DNA from: Puccinellia tenuiflora
Lineage: Eukaryota > Streptophyta > Magnoliopsida > Poales > Poaceae
DNA length: 64,000 nucleotides
Assembly: GCA_012064385.1 (NCBI GenBank)
Contig: QRDG01000408.1
Coordinates: forward strand, 62,001 to 126,000
Direction of reading: 5' to 3'
The notes under the pieces were generated by a model. The model had not been told where the DNA came from and made no database searches. It saw only the letters and a program-made list of their open reading frames with translations. Of the stretch, positions 32,356 through 42,625 are shown one piece after another. Position 1 is the stretch's first letter, and the number at the start of each line of letters is the position of its first letter. The translations under genes were made by a program, and so were the position numbers.

Positions 32356-32808
32356 ATGGTTTTGATATCCGTCCCCGTCGGCCCTCGTCCGGTCTATGAT
32401 TCGGATGTGGTATACTTTTATAACTATTTGTTTCATTTTGTCATGTGACAATTATGCCGACCAACTTGACATAGATATTTTATCTAGGAGGTAGTTGAAC
32501 CAGAAATTACAACCGACCCTCTTGTCGAGATGCTCAATTTATTTGAGAAAGAAAATAATTATTTGAAAGAAAAATTGAAAAGAAGTGAAGATCTTCGTCT
32601 GCAATGCCTAGAAAAGAAGATGAAATTGGACTTGAAGTTTGCCGACGTCGTCGATGATCACCAGATCAAGATGGATGCAATGCGCTTGAAGATTAAAAAG
32701 ATTAGAAAATATGCCATTAATCAAGAGGCTTGGTATCATTATGCTGTTGGTTCAGTAGTTACCTTAGTTGCGATTTTCATCGCATTTTTGTTGGTTTTAA
32801 TTTTTTAG
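32356..32808 (+). CDS. CACTA 2 small coiled-coil tail-anchored protein
   Basis: Exons 32356-32409 and 32491-32808 give a 123-residue protein, the same length as the CACTA 1 relative. It begins MVLISVPVGPRPVYDSDV, continues VVEPEITTDP, then an E/K/L-rich coiled coil (about 30-85), DAMRLKIKKIRKYAI and EAWYHY, and a C-terminal hydrophobic segment (VGSVVTLVAIFIAFLLVLIF) that ends the protein. The intron (GTATAC...GAG) falls after codon 18; using the AG three bases earlier would add one Glu. A leader exon ending CACCTCG/GTGAGC near 32242 and an acceptor at 32351 are shared with CACTA 1. It lies about 160 bp upstream of TNPD on the same strand. Family unknown. Confidence 0.72.
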
Positions 32809-32970
32809 ATAGTTGTATGTTAGTTTGAGTGTATGTTTTATGAGAACTATGTATTACATTTGGTCAGTACTCTAATTTGCTTTTAATGTGATGAACTTGA
32901 ATATTAATTAATTTTGTCACTCATCTATTTATGAAGTAGTGTAATTAACGGTTATTGATATACTTATATA

Positions 32971-35900
32971 ATGCAGATGAACCGACAATGGATGTACGGT
33001 GACCGACGTTGTCCCGAGTTTATTAATGGCATGCATAATTTTCTCCACGTGGCTGAGGCAAGCAAGCGGTCGAATGGTTTCATGTGTTGTCCATGTAGTT
33101 CCTGTAAGAATATGAAGGATTACTCTACCTCAAGAACCATTCACGCCCACCTGTTACAGAACGGTTTCATGCCCGGCTATAATTGTTGGACAAAGCACGG
33201 AGAAATAGGGGTTATAATGGAAGACAACGAAGAAGAAGAGGATAACGACAACTATCCTATGTTCACTGAACACGATGATATGACAATGGGGGGAGACGAA
33301 GACGCAGAAGAGCTCATTTTTGATGACCCCGATGACGATTTAGGTCGGGCCATTCATGATGCGAAGATTAACTGCGGAAGTGAAAACGAGAAGTTGAAGT
33401 TGGAGAGAATGTTAGAGGATCACAACAAATTGTTGTACCCAAATTGCGAAGATGGTCAGAAAAAGCTGGGTACCACATTAGAATTGCTGCAATGGAAGGC
33501 AGAGAATGGTATTTCTGACAAGGGTTTTGAAAAGTTGCTGAAAATAATAAAGAAGATGCTTCCAGGGGAGAATGTATTGCCCTCTAGTACGTACGAAGCA
33601 AAGAAGGTTGTCTGCCCTCTAGGATTAGAGGTGCAGAAAATACATGCATGCATCAATGACTTCATCCTCTACCGCGGTGAGAAGTACGAGAATTTGAATG
33701 CATGCCCGGTATGCGGTGCATTGCGGTATAAGATCAGGCGAGATGACCCTGGTGATGTTGAGGGCAAGCCGCGCCCCAGGAAGAAGGTTCCTGTCAAGGT
33801 GATGTGGTATGCTCCTATAATACCACGGTTGAAACGTTTGTTTCAAAACAAAGAGCATGCCAAGTTGTTGCGATGGCACAAAGAAGACCGTAAGAAAGAC
33901 GTGATGCTGAGACACCCCGCTGACGGGTCGCAGTGGAGAAAAATCGACAAAGAGTTCAAGACATTTGCAGATGACGCGAGGAACTTAAGATTTGGTCTAA
34001 GTACAGATGGCTTTAATCCTTTTGGAGAGCAGAGCTCCAGTCATAGCACCTGGCCAGTGACTCTATGTATCTATAACCTTCCTCCTTGGTTGTGCATGAA
34101 GCGGAAGTTCATTATGATGCCAGTGCTCATCCAAGGCCCGAGGCAACCCGGCAACGACATTGATGTGTACCTGAGGCCATTAGTTGAAGAACTTTTACAG
34201 TTGTGGGATGAAGAAGGTGTACCTGTGTGGGATGAGCATGAACAAAAGGAATTTAACCTACGAGGGTTGTTGTTCGTAACCATCAATGATTGGCCTGCTC
34301 TTAGTAACATTTCAGGACAATCAAACAAGGGATACAATGCATGAACACACTGTTTAGGTGAGACTGACAGTATATATTTGGGAAACAAGAATGTGTACTT
34401 GGGGCATCGTCGATTTCTTCCAAACCAACATGTCGTAAGAATGGGAGGAGGCAAGCATTTCAGAGGTGAGGCAGATAGCCGGACGAAGCCTACCCGCCCT
34501 ACTGGCGATGTTATATATGATATGGTGAAGGATTTAAAAGTGATCTTTGGAAAGGGTCCTGGCGGACAATCTGTTCCGAATAACAGTGCCGGACACGTAC
34601 CCATGTGGAAGAAGATGTCTATATTTTGGGAGCTACCCTATTGGAAAATCCTAGAGGTTCACTCTTCAATCGACGTGATGCACGTGACGAAAAATCTTTG
34701 CGTGAACCTGCTAAACTGCTTGGGCGTGTACGGAAAGACAAAAGATACACCGGATGCACGGCAGGACCAGCAACGTATGCACGAACGAGACAACCTAAAT
34801 CCAGAGAAGTATCAAGGTATTGCCAGCTACGCTCTTACAAAAGAAGAGAAGGAGATCTTCTTTGAAGTCCTGAGCAGCATCAAGGTCCCGTCTGGCTTCT
34901 CGTCGAATATAAAGGGAATAATAAACATGACAGAGAAAAAGTTTCAAAACCTAAAGTCTCATGACTGCCACGTCATTATGACACAATTACTTCCGATTGC
35001 ATTGAGGGGGCTTCTGCCAGAAAATGTTCGAGTACCCATTGTGAAGCTATGTGCATTCCTCAATGCAATTTCTCAGAAGGTGATCAATCCACTAACTCTA
35101 TCAAATTTACAGAAGGATGTGGTGCAATGTCTTGTCAGCTTCGAGTTGGTGTTTCCACCATCCTTCTTCAATATTATGACGCACCTCATAGTTCACCTAG
35201 TCGAAGAGATTCACGTTCTCGGTCCTGTATTTCTACACAACATGTTCCCCTTTGAGAGATTCATGGGAGTCTTAAAGAAATACGTTCATAACCGTGCTAG
35301 GCCAGAAGGAAGCATCTCCAAGGGCTATGGAACAGAGGAGGTCATTGAGTTTTGTGTTGACTTTATTCCTGACCTTAAGCCGATCGGTGTTCCTGAATCA
35401 CGCTATGAGGGGAGACTGCGTGGAAAAGGCACGCTAGGAAAGAGAGCAAAAATAAATATGGACGGACATTCTTTCACTAAAGCACACTACACAGTCCTAC
35501 ATAATTCCATCATGGTGGCTCCGTATATATTGGAACACAAGGATATTTTACGCTCAAAATATCCGGAGCAAGGTGAAGATTGGATTGATGGAGAACACCA
35601 GACGACTTTCGGCGGTTGGTTGCAAACACATCTCATTAATGACACCACTATTGAAGAACAACTATACTTGTTGGCCAAGCAACCATCTTTTTGTATATCG
35701 ACTTTTCAAGGGTACGAGATAAATGGGAATACATTTTACACGATCGCCCAAGATCAAAAGAGCACCAACCAAAACAGTGGTGTCCGCTTTGATGCAGCAG
35801 ACGACAATGGGAAGAAGGTCACATATTATGGGTACATAGAGGAGATATGGGAACTTGACTATGGACCTACTTTCAAGATCCCTTTGTTCCGGTGCAAATG

Positions 35901-36303
35901 GTTCAACCTGAAAGACGGGGTGCAGGTAGACCCACAGTACGGAATGACTACAGTGGATCTCAAGAATCTAGCATATGAGACCGAACCATTCGTGCTTGCC
36001 AGTGAAGTGGCCCAGGTTTTCTATGTGAAGGACATGTCTACCAAACCGAAAAAAAGAAAAGAAAGGCAAGAGGACACATCATATGATGAGCCAAAGCGCC
36101 ACATAGTTCTTTCAGGAAAAAGAAACATCGTGGGAGTGGAGGACAAGACAGACATGTCAGAAGATTATAATAAGTTTGATTATATTGCACCCTTCAAGGT
36201 GAAAACTGACCCAAGCATCGTGTTAAATAACGAAGATTGTCCATGGTTGCGTCGCAATCAGAAGAAAGGGAAACACACGAAGAAAACTCAGAAGACTAGA
36301 TAG
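32971..36303 (+). pseudogene. CACTA 2 TNPD/tnp2 transposase, single nonsense codon
   Basis: One frame of 1110 codons runs from ATG 32971 to TAG 36303 with a single internal stop, TGA at 34342-34344. CACTA 1 has TGC (Cys, in NKGYNACTHC) at that position, so this is a one-base nonsense change within the tnp2 region. The rest is open: transposase-associated domain (CPCSSCKN, HLLQNGFMPGYNCWTKHGE), tnp2 region, DUF4218-type region (LLPIALRGLLPENVRVPIVK ... FPFERFMGVLKKYVHNRARP) and DUF4216-type region (FRCKWFNLKDGVQVDPQYG), and a basic Lys-rich tail. The part after the stop (from 34345) has no good ATG nearby, so a separate product is unlikely. It would otherwise be a full-length catalytic protein. 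Confidence 0.92.
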
Positions 36304-36430
36304 GGATGTGTTGGTGATGTGTAATAATAAACTTGGCATAGTTTGTTTGAATGGGTCCATATTCCACACAAACAGGCATCTTGGAAGCACGGACAATGTA
36401 TTAAACCTTTTATCAAATGCACACGGTTTC

Positions 36431-36500
36431 CCCGTCATACAGCCCAACGGTGGCTCGTGAGTGCCTGTATATCAAATGCACCGTTGGGCTGTATGACGGG
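36431..36500. repeat. Perfect inverted repeat, 22-bp stem
   Basis: CCCGTCATACAGCCCAACGG (36431-36450) is the exact inverse of 36481-36500, with two further paired bases inside and a 26-nt loop. It marks the start of the cargo segment. Confidence 0.85.
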
Positions 36501-36794
36501 AATCCGAATGATTTGCATATAGGGTCATGTGGCTGGTCCAACACTGATTTTGCCCATCCGGAAGCTTGCGCATCCGTCTCGCGTCGTCGTGAGCAGCGAA
36601 TCGACCTTCGATCCAAACAGCCCCAAGACTTCTCTGATGATCTAACGACCGTCCCAAAAAGTGTTGGGAATGTTGTAGATCATCAGAGAGCCTTGGAGCT
36701 GCTTGGATCCGACCGAGGGGCATGGCTACCACTTCCACCACCACCACCACTCGTTGTGTGCCGTTTCGCTGCAGGGACGTCGCTATTTATAGGC

Positions 36795-37116
36795 GTGTGC
36801 TTCTGATCCAACGGCTCACAAGCGCTCTAAAGAAACACACCCCTGATCCAACGGCTCACAAGCGCTTGAAAGAAACACACGATCCGTGTGCTTCTTTAGT
36901 CCCGGTTGGTAACACGAACCGGTACTAAAGGCCCTGATCCAACAGCTCACAAGCGCTCGAAGGAAACACACGATCCGTGTGCTTCTGATCCAACGGCTCA
37001 CAAGCGCTCTAAAGAAACACACCCCTGATCCAACGGCTCACAAGCGCTTGAAAGAAACACACGATCCGTGTGCTTCTTTAGTCCCGGTTGGTAACACAAA
37101 CCGGTACTAAAGGCCC
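36795..37116. repeat. 182-bp tandem duplication upstream of the cargo gene
   Basis: The block starting GTGTGCTTCTGATCCAACGG at 36795 repeats at 36977. Each unit contains sub-repeats ('gatccaacggctcacaagcg') and one palindrome TTTAGTCCCGGTTGGTAACA...ACCGGTACTAAA (36894-36928 and 37076-37110), a motif like the CACTA subterminal sites. Confidence 0.85.
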
Positions 37117-37124
37117 TGATCACT

Positions 37125-37133
37125 CTATATATA
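37125..37133 (+). promoter_or_regulatory. TATA box of CACTA 2 cargo gene
   Basis: CTATATATA lies about 115 bp before the ATG at 37247, followed by a CA-rich leader. The upstream palindromic repeat ends only about 15 bp before it. Confidence 0.55.
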
Positions 37134-37246
37134 GGCTTGGCCTCCATTGCCATATCACATCTAAACTCATATCTGCAACCTCATCACTCTTCCATTGTAA
37201 CAAAATTTTGACTTAGGCGTTTTTGACTTAGGTGTTCTCGGCGACG

Positions 37247-37633
37247 ATGTCCATGTTGGACCAGAGGGGCGATGTGCGGGACTGGGCTCCACCGGGCTGG
37301 CACTGGGAGGTGCTACCTTCCGGGACGCGCAGCTTGGTGAGGAATCCGGGTGACATCGTCGACCCGGATCTTCTGTGGTGGCAGTCGCGTGGGCCACGCT
37401 CGGTGCAGAGGGAGCCGGCCTCCGAGGAGGTGGTACGTCGCCGTATCAGGGAGGAGGATGAGCACGTCCGTCGCTACATGTATCTATTGGATAGGCAGTA
37501 TGACAGTAGGTGGTCGTTTCTTCAGAGGGTTCCTTCTCACGTGAGCTATGACCCTGTGAGGGTTCCTTCTCTTTGGATGCGCAGCGCCGGAGGCTCAGCA
37601 CCCCGTGGCTCAGGAACTTGGAATATGTCCTAG
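37247..37633 (+). CDS. CACTA 2 cargo gene: small hypothetical protein
   Basis: Single-exon frame of 128 residues from ATG 37247 (MSMLDQRGDVRDWAPPGWHW). It is GC-rich compared with the surrounding transposon. Visible features are a Trp-rich N-terminus (DWAPPGWHWE), LVRNPGDIVDPDLLWWQSRG, an Arg/Glu-rich stretch (EEVVRRRIREEDEHVRRYMY) that may be helical, and a short C-terminal tail ending TWNMS. No catalytic motif, signal peptide or membrane segment is seen. I recall similar hypothetical proteins from Triticeae genomes but no function. It lies on the same strand as TNPD and the protease gene, in the same slot as the unrelated cargo of CACTA 1. Confidence 0.55.
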   Translation: MSMLDQRGDVRDWAPPGWHWEVLPSGTRSLVRNPGDIVDPDLLWWQSRGPRSVQREPASEEVVRRRIREEDEHVRRYMYLLDRQYDSRWSFLQRVPSHVSYDPVRVPSLWMRSAGGSAPRGSGTWNMS

Positions 37634-37801
37634 GCAGTACGACAGTTCTGTTGAAAACTTGTTCACAACAAAGAGCTATCTCCTCCTAACATTCTAGGGT
37701 TTCTGTCGAAATAACGGGTGTTATGGCCAAATACATGGCATAGTTTGTTTGAATGGGTCCATATTCCACACAAACATGCATCTTGGAAGCACGGACAATG
37801 T

Positions 37802-38215
37802 TGACGAAGGAAGTTTTTTTATTGAATAAAAAAACCATTTTCCATTTTCCGAGTGTCAGAAATGGTTTTTTTTGTGAAGGACCTACCAGAAATATGTTGC
37901 AAAACTTGGGTGATTCATTTTTTTAATATGCTAGAACATGTTATATGCACAAATAATCAATTTGTTTTCTAAGAAAAGATTTCCATCCACCTCTTTTAAA
38001 AATCACAAATTTCTGCCGATTCTGCTGGAAACGGGACAAATTTCTAGACTTAATTATAGTTTCTAGAAATATTTAATTCCATTTTGAAATTTAAAAATTT
38101 GAAAATGTTACAAAACATCACAAAATTATTATGGGTTGATATTTTTTAATTTTACAAAATTTTAGAAACTAGTTTCATGTCATTTGGACTTTTCTTTCAA
38201 AAGTTATAGTTGTTT
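37802..38215. other. AT-rich spacer in CACTA 2
   Basis: No gene or clear repeat. Poly-A/T tracts dominate. Confidence 0.4.
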
Positions 38216-38249
38216 TAATAAATTAGGAAAAGAAAAAGAGAGAAAACCC

Positions 38250-38395
38250 TTTGGTACCGGTTGGTGAGGAAAACCGGTACCAAAGGTCCAGCGGTTCGCG
38301 CGCAATTTTTGGTGGATCTTTGGTACCGGTTGGTACCTACAACCGGTACCAATGAACCTTTGGTACCGGTTGGTGGCACAAACCGGTACCAAAGG
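38250..38395. repeat. Internal cluster of CACTA-type palindromes
   Basis: Three units of the form TTTGGTACCGGTTGG...AACCGGTACCAAA lie within 150 bp. They vary the terminal motif by 'ggtacc' in place of 'agtacc', which makes each unit more symmetrical. Confidence 0.75.
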
Positions 38396-38509
38396 TCAGA
38401 AAGAAGGGTCCAAGGCGCGGGACTTGGCCATTCTTGGCCAAATCCAACGCAGACGAACCGACGCGCCTCCGGGCTCCTGATCGCCGACGAGACGCCGTCA
38501 GGCTGCCGC

Positions 38510-38920
38510 CGTGCCGCCGCCGCCGCCTCCACCACGCGCCACCGCCTCCTCCACCACGCGCCCCTGCGCCGCCGCCGCCGCCGCCTCCACCACGCGCCTC
38601 CGCCTCCTCCACCACGCGCCCCTGCGCCGCCTCCACCACGCCGCCTCCGCCTCCGGCCGCCACCACACGCGCCTCCGCCTCCGCCTCCGGCCGCCTCCAC
38701 GCGCCCGCGCCTCCGCCTCCGGCCGCCACCACACGCGCCTCCGCCTCCGCCTCCGGCCGCCTCCACGCGCCCGCGCCTCCGCCTCCTCCACCACACCGCC
38801 GCCGCCTCCACCACGCGCCTCCGGCCGCCTCCGGCCGCCACCACAACACGCCTCCGCCTCTGCCTCCGGCCGCCTCCACGCCGCCTCCGCCTCCGGCCGC
38901 CTCCACGCCGCCTCGGTAGA
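38510..38920. repeat. Pro/Arg-codon minisatellite (CCGCCTCCGCCTCC type)
   Basis: Degenerate tandem repetition of 'ccgcctccgcctccggccgc' and 'caccacgcgcc' words. It gives long open frames on both strands that are pure repeat and are not called as genes. It could be the GC-rich leader of the protease gene. Confidence 0.75.
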
Positions 38921-38989
38921 GGTACTAGTTTTTTTTTGTTTTTTTTTCTTAGTGATTATTAATATTAGTAAATAGAAATACTAAGAATT

Positions 38990-39500
38990 AGTATTAGAAT
39001 TTAAGTAAATAGAAATACTAGTTTCTATTTTTACTTACAAATGTCTCAATATTGTTATACATAAATTTAAGTAAATAGAAATACTAGAAAATTAGTATTA
39101 GAATTATTAGATACTTAGAATTATTAGAATTTTAGTACTTAGAATGATTAGAATTTTTAGTACTTAGAATTATTAGAATTTTTAAGTACTTAGATATTAG
39201 TTTTTTTAGTACTTAGAATGATTAGAATTTTTAGTACTTAGAATTATTAGAATTTTTAAGTACTTAGATATTAGTTTTTTTAGTACTTAGAATTATTAGA
39301 ATTTTTAAGTACTTAGATATTAGTTTTTTAAGTACTTAAATATTAGTTTTTTTAGTACTTAGAATTATTAGAATTTTTAAGTACTTAGATATTAGTTTTT
39401 TTAGTACTTAGAATTATTAGAATTTTTAGAATAGAATATTAGTATTAGAATATTAGTATTAGAATTATTAGTATTAAAATATTAGTGTTAGAATTTTGTA
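38990..39500. repeat. AT-rich tandem array
   Basis: Units built on 'ttagtacttagaattattagaatttttaagtacttagata' repeat at about 50-75 bp spacing between 39090 and 39430, grading into simpler 'attagtattagaat' words. Confidence 0.8.
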
Positions 39501-39579
39501 GCGAATTGCTATTTAAAATTTTCTATTTCAAATTTGCCAAGTGAATTTGCTATTTAAAATTTTGTAGTGACATTGAGCT

Positions 39580-42500
39580 ATGGATCCGGACTCCCCCCCC
39601 TTCATCCGAAATGAGGAGGAAGAAGATTTGGTGCAACAAGTGATATATAATAATGCCCGACCATATGAGGATGACGATGGCGAAGACTTAACCACACAAT
39701 TTCTAAACGACTCCGGTGAAGGACTTGAGTCTGAAGAAAGTAGGGCCGACGAAGTGCCCTTAACAAACTCCGGCAAGGTGTATATTATGGCAATGCTATA
39801 TTAGTAGATGCATTGATTTATTTGTATTGCACTTATTAACGAACCTTTTTTATTTTAGCCTTCTGGATCATCGAGCAAATCTGCTAAAAAGCAAGGTCCT
39901 CGAGGCCCGACGAAACCTCTATCGGGCGAGGCTAAATTATCCCTCACCGCATTTAAGGCTAGTGGCGAACCGGTGGAACCAGCAGAGAACGTCAAAAAAT
40001 TTATAAGTCAAGCTGGAGTTCTTGTTAGGGACATTGTACCGATCACCATTCCAGATTGGCATAAGCCGAAGAAGGCGGGGGTTGGCGATGAAGCTAGTTA
40101 TGTCAGCGACACTACAAAAGAGGTACTTTGGGGGAGTCTGCTGCCATACTTCAACCTACCGGTAGGCTTCACGGAAGGCCAGACGAAGAAGCTCAAGGAA
40201 TGGACTTTTAAGAAGATGGCCGTACAATTCCAGACCTGGAAGAAAAAATTATGGGACAACTATGGACCTGAAGGTCCAGAATTCACTGGAAGATTTGAGA
40301 AGCTACATGTGCCAATAAGGAACATGTCCGTTAAGGTGGCGGTCGGCTGTGCTTACCCACAACAAGATGGAGCAACGCACCATCATCAGCCCATTCCAGC
40401 TGACTGTGCTCTTGTCGGGGTGGATGACATTGTGCCTACTTATGAAACAATGGATCTTGATCATCCTGGAGGTGACGAGGAGAAGACACTGGGCGATGTC
40501 AAGCGCGGTTTCGCCCTCTGGAAAAAACAATACATCGTCTTTTCAGGCCCCGTGCCAAGGCCACCGACTCCTCGTGGTAGAAGTCCACATGTGCAACAAA
40601 GTCCACATGAGCCGCAAGGGCCATCGACTACTCCTGCTGGCAGTCCACATGAGCAGGAAGGGCCATCGACTCCTCGTGGTAGCAGTCCACATGAGCAGCA
40701 AGGGCCATCGACTCCTCGTGGTAGCAGTCCACATGAGCAACAAAGTCCACACCTACCGGAGGGGGGGCCCAGCGCGAGTCCACCACCTCGGTTACCTCCG
40801 CGTAAGAGAGCGCCCGTTAAGCGGAACGGTTCGCCGCCTAGGAAGATGCCTAGATTGGAGAGAACACGGCCGCCTCTTGAGAAGTTACCTTGGGAAAGAT
40901 CTGAAGAGGAAAACAAGGCAATCGTTCAAGCCCAGGTGGATGCCCATTTTGCTAAGAAAGTGCCAGAGATACCTTTTGTGAAGACGCTAGATCCGGTGAA
41001 AGTCGTGCGTACCGTGGAGAATCTATATGACCCTGAACCGGTGGTATCAGACTATACGCGTTCTATTGAAAGGTCATATGACAAGATGGTCAGGGTGAAA
41101 AAAGGGGAACCGGTGGTCCAAGTGGAAAAAGGGAAACAAGTGGTCGAGTCAAAGAAAAGTAAACAAGTTCCCCAGCTCGGAGAACAACCCGTTCAATCGG
41201 TCCCCCCTCTCAAGGTGTTTGACGATAAGGCCGTTCAAAGTCGTCAACAACAAACAACTGATACCGATTATCGCGCCATTTTTGAAGTACCATCTGAATT
41301 TGTTCAAGGGAATAACTTGGTCGAGAATCTCTCCACCCTAACAACAAGAATGCGCCAACTGCATAGCTGGTACTTGAGGAGTGCAAAGGACGGGTTCGAT
41401 TCTATCATGGTGAGAGTTAAGGAGGAGCACTACTTCCAAGAATACGCTGTGTCCGTTGACTTCAAGGAACTTTTTCAGTTATACAATCTACGGGCCCTCG
41501 ACAAATCGTTGCTCAGTTGCTATTGTCTGTAAGTGATTTATTTATTTAATTTGAGAAGTCTTTAGCTCAGTTCGTTCATTTTCTGCAATTGTCCTCAATT
41601 TAATCTTTTGTGCGCTATATTATACAGATTGAAGATGCTCGAATGCAAAAGGAATGATATCAACGACATTGGGTTCATTGACCCGGAGACAATGCATCAA
41701 GTAACCATAACGGATCCCCTGCATAACAAGGATACACCGGCGACTTTGCTAAGGTTTTTGAAGCGACAACGTGACAAAAAACAAATACTTTGGCCTTACT
41801 TGTTCGAGTGAGTGTTACTGTCTTCTTTATCATCATTATTTAAATACTTTGGCTAGATGTTAAAATTTTAAGTAATGAGTTATATCTATGACACTGCATA
41901 TTTAAACGTGCGCAGCTTTCACTTTATTCTTCTCAATATTAAAATACACGATGGAGAAGTTCTAGTATATGACTCACTAACCATGAAGGCTATAACATAC
42001 AAGCACTGTTTTGATATGCTCACAAGGTAATTTTAATTATTTCTTATCGGCTTCATCGTTAATTTGATGATGTCAACAAATTAATAACTCTTTTATTGAT
42101 TTTCTTTGTCGGGCAGCGTATGGCAAACGTTCATCGCGGAAGATCCGGAAGGTGGATGGAAACCGAAGCTGATATGGCGTCCGAGAGTAAGTAATACTAC
42201 CTAGCTACGTCCAGACACATTTATCATACTTGATTATTGTTTGATTGAATTATATTCTTATACAGAAATGCCCGCAACAGCCACAGGGGACTCATCTGTG
42301 TGGTTACTATGTTTGTGAGAACATTCACAAGATTGTCAACGAGAGAGCGAATAGTATATTCAATAGAGAGGTACGTAAATAATATTCACAAATTTATTTT
42401 GTTACCATCAGTTCTGCTGAGTTTCAGTCATAATTGTTTTATTATGATTTGATACATACATATACACATGACACATGTATTCATTTCGATCTCATTCTTT

Positions 42501-42625
42501 TGCAGTTGGCAAGAAAGCGGGAGAAGCTTACCCCACAGCTCCGCTTCCAAGCAATTGGCGAGGAATTGGCGGGATTTTTCATTCGGGATGTCCTACCTCC
42601 TGGGGAAGAGTACCATTTGGTTTAG
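39580..42625 (+). CDS. CACTA 2 Ulp1-like (C48) cysteine protease-domain protein, seven exons
   Basis: Exons 39580-39777, 39859-41528, 41628-41807, 41916-42026, 42117-42186, 42266-42370 and 42506-42625 all have GT/AG borders and join in phase into an open frame of 817 residues. The N-terminus is acidic (EEEEDLVQQV, DDDGED). A conserved block follows (VLVRDIVPITIPDWHKPK, LKEWTFKKMAVQFQTWKKKLW). Residues about 265-320 form a Pro-rich repeat with SPHEQQGPSTPRG units. The C-terminal 250 residues carry the Ulp1/SENP pattern: His in FDFHFILLNI, Asp in VLVYDSL, Gln in CPQQPQG and Cys in HLCGYYVCENI. Such enzymes cleave SUMO or related modifiers; here activity is inferred only from the motifs. The gene follows the cargo slot and ends about 300 bp before the right terminal repeats. 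No disabling mutation is seen. Confidence 0.82.

Larger units (their letters stand above)
36334..37801. repeat. 66-bp direct repeats bracketing the cargo region of CACTA 2
   Basis: Copies at 36334-36399 and 37736-37801 (tggcatagtttgtttgaatg...) are identical except for one G/T. The first lies about 30 bp after the TNPD stop, the second about 100 bp after the cargo gene. The segment between them holds the cargo gene and its upstream repeats. Confidence 0.9.

Noticed and set aside
34342..34344. TGA in TNPD as a recoded (read-through or selenocysteine) codon
   Set aside because: Plants lack selenocysteine insertion and the sister element has a plain Cys codon; a nonsense mutation is simpler.
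38215..38975. Long open frames on both strands in the CCGCCT repeat
   Set aside because: They are read out of a minisatellite in all frames, with no conserved block; composition explains them.
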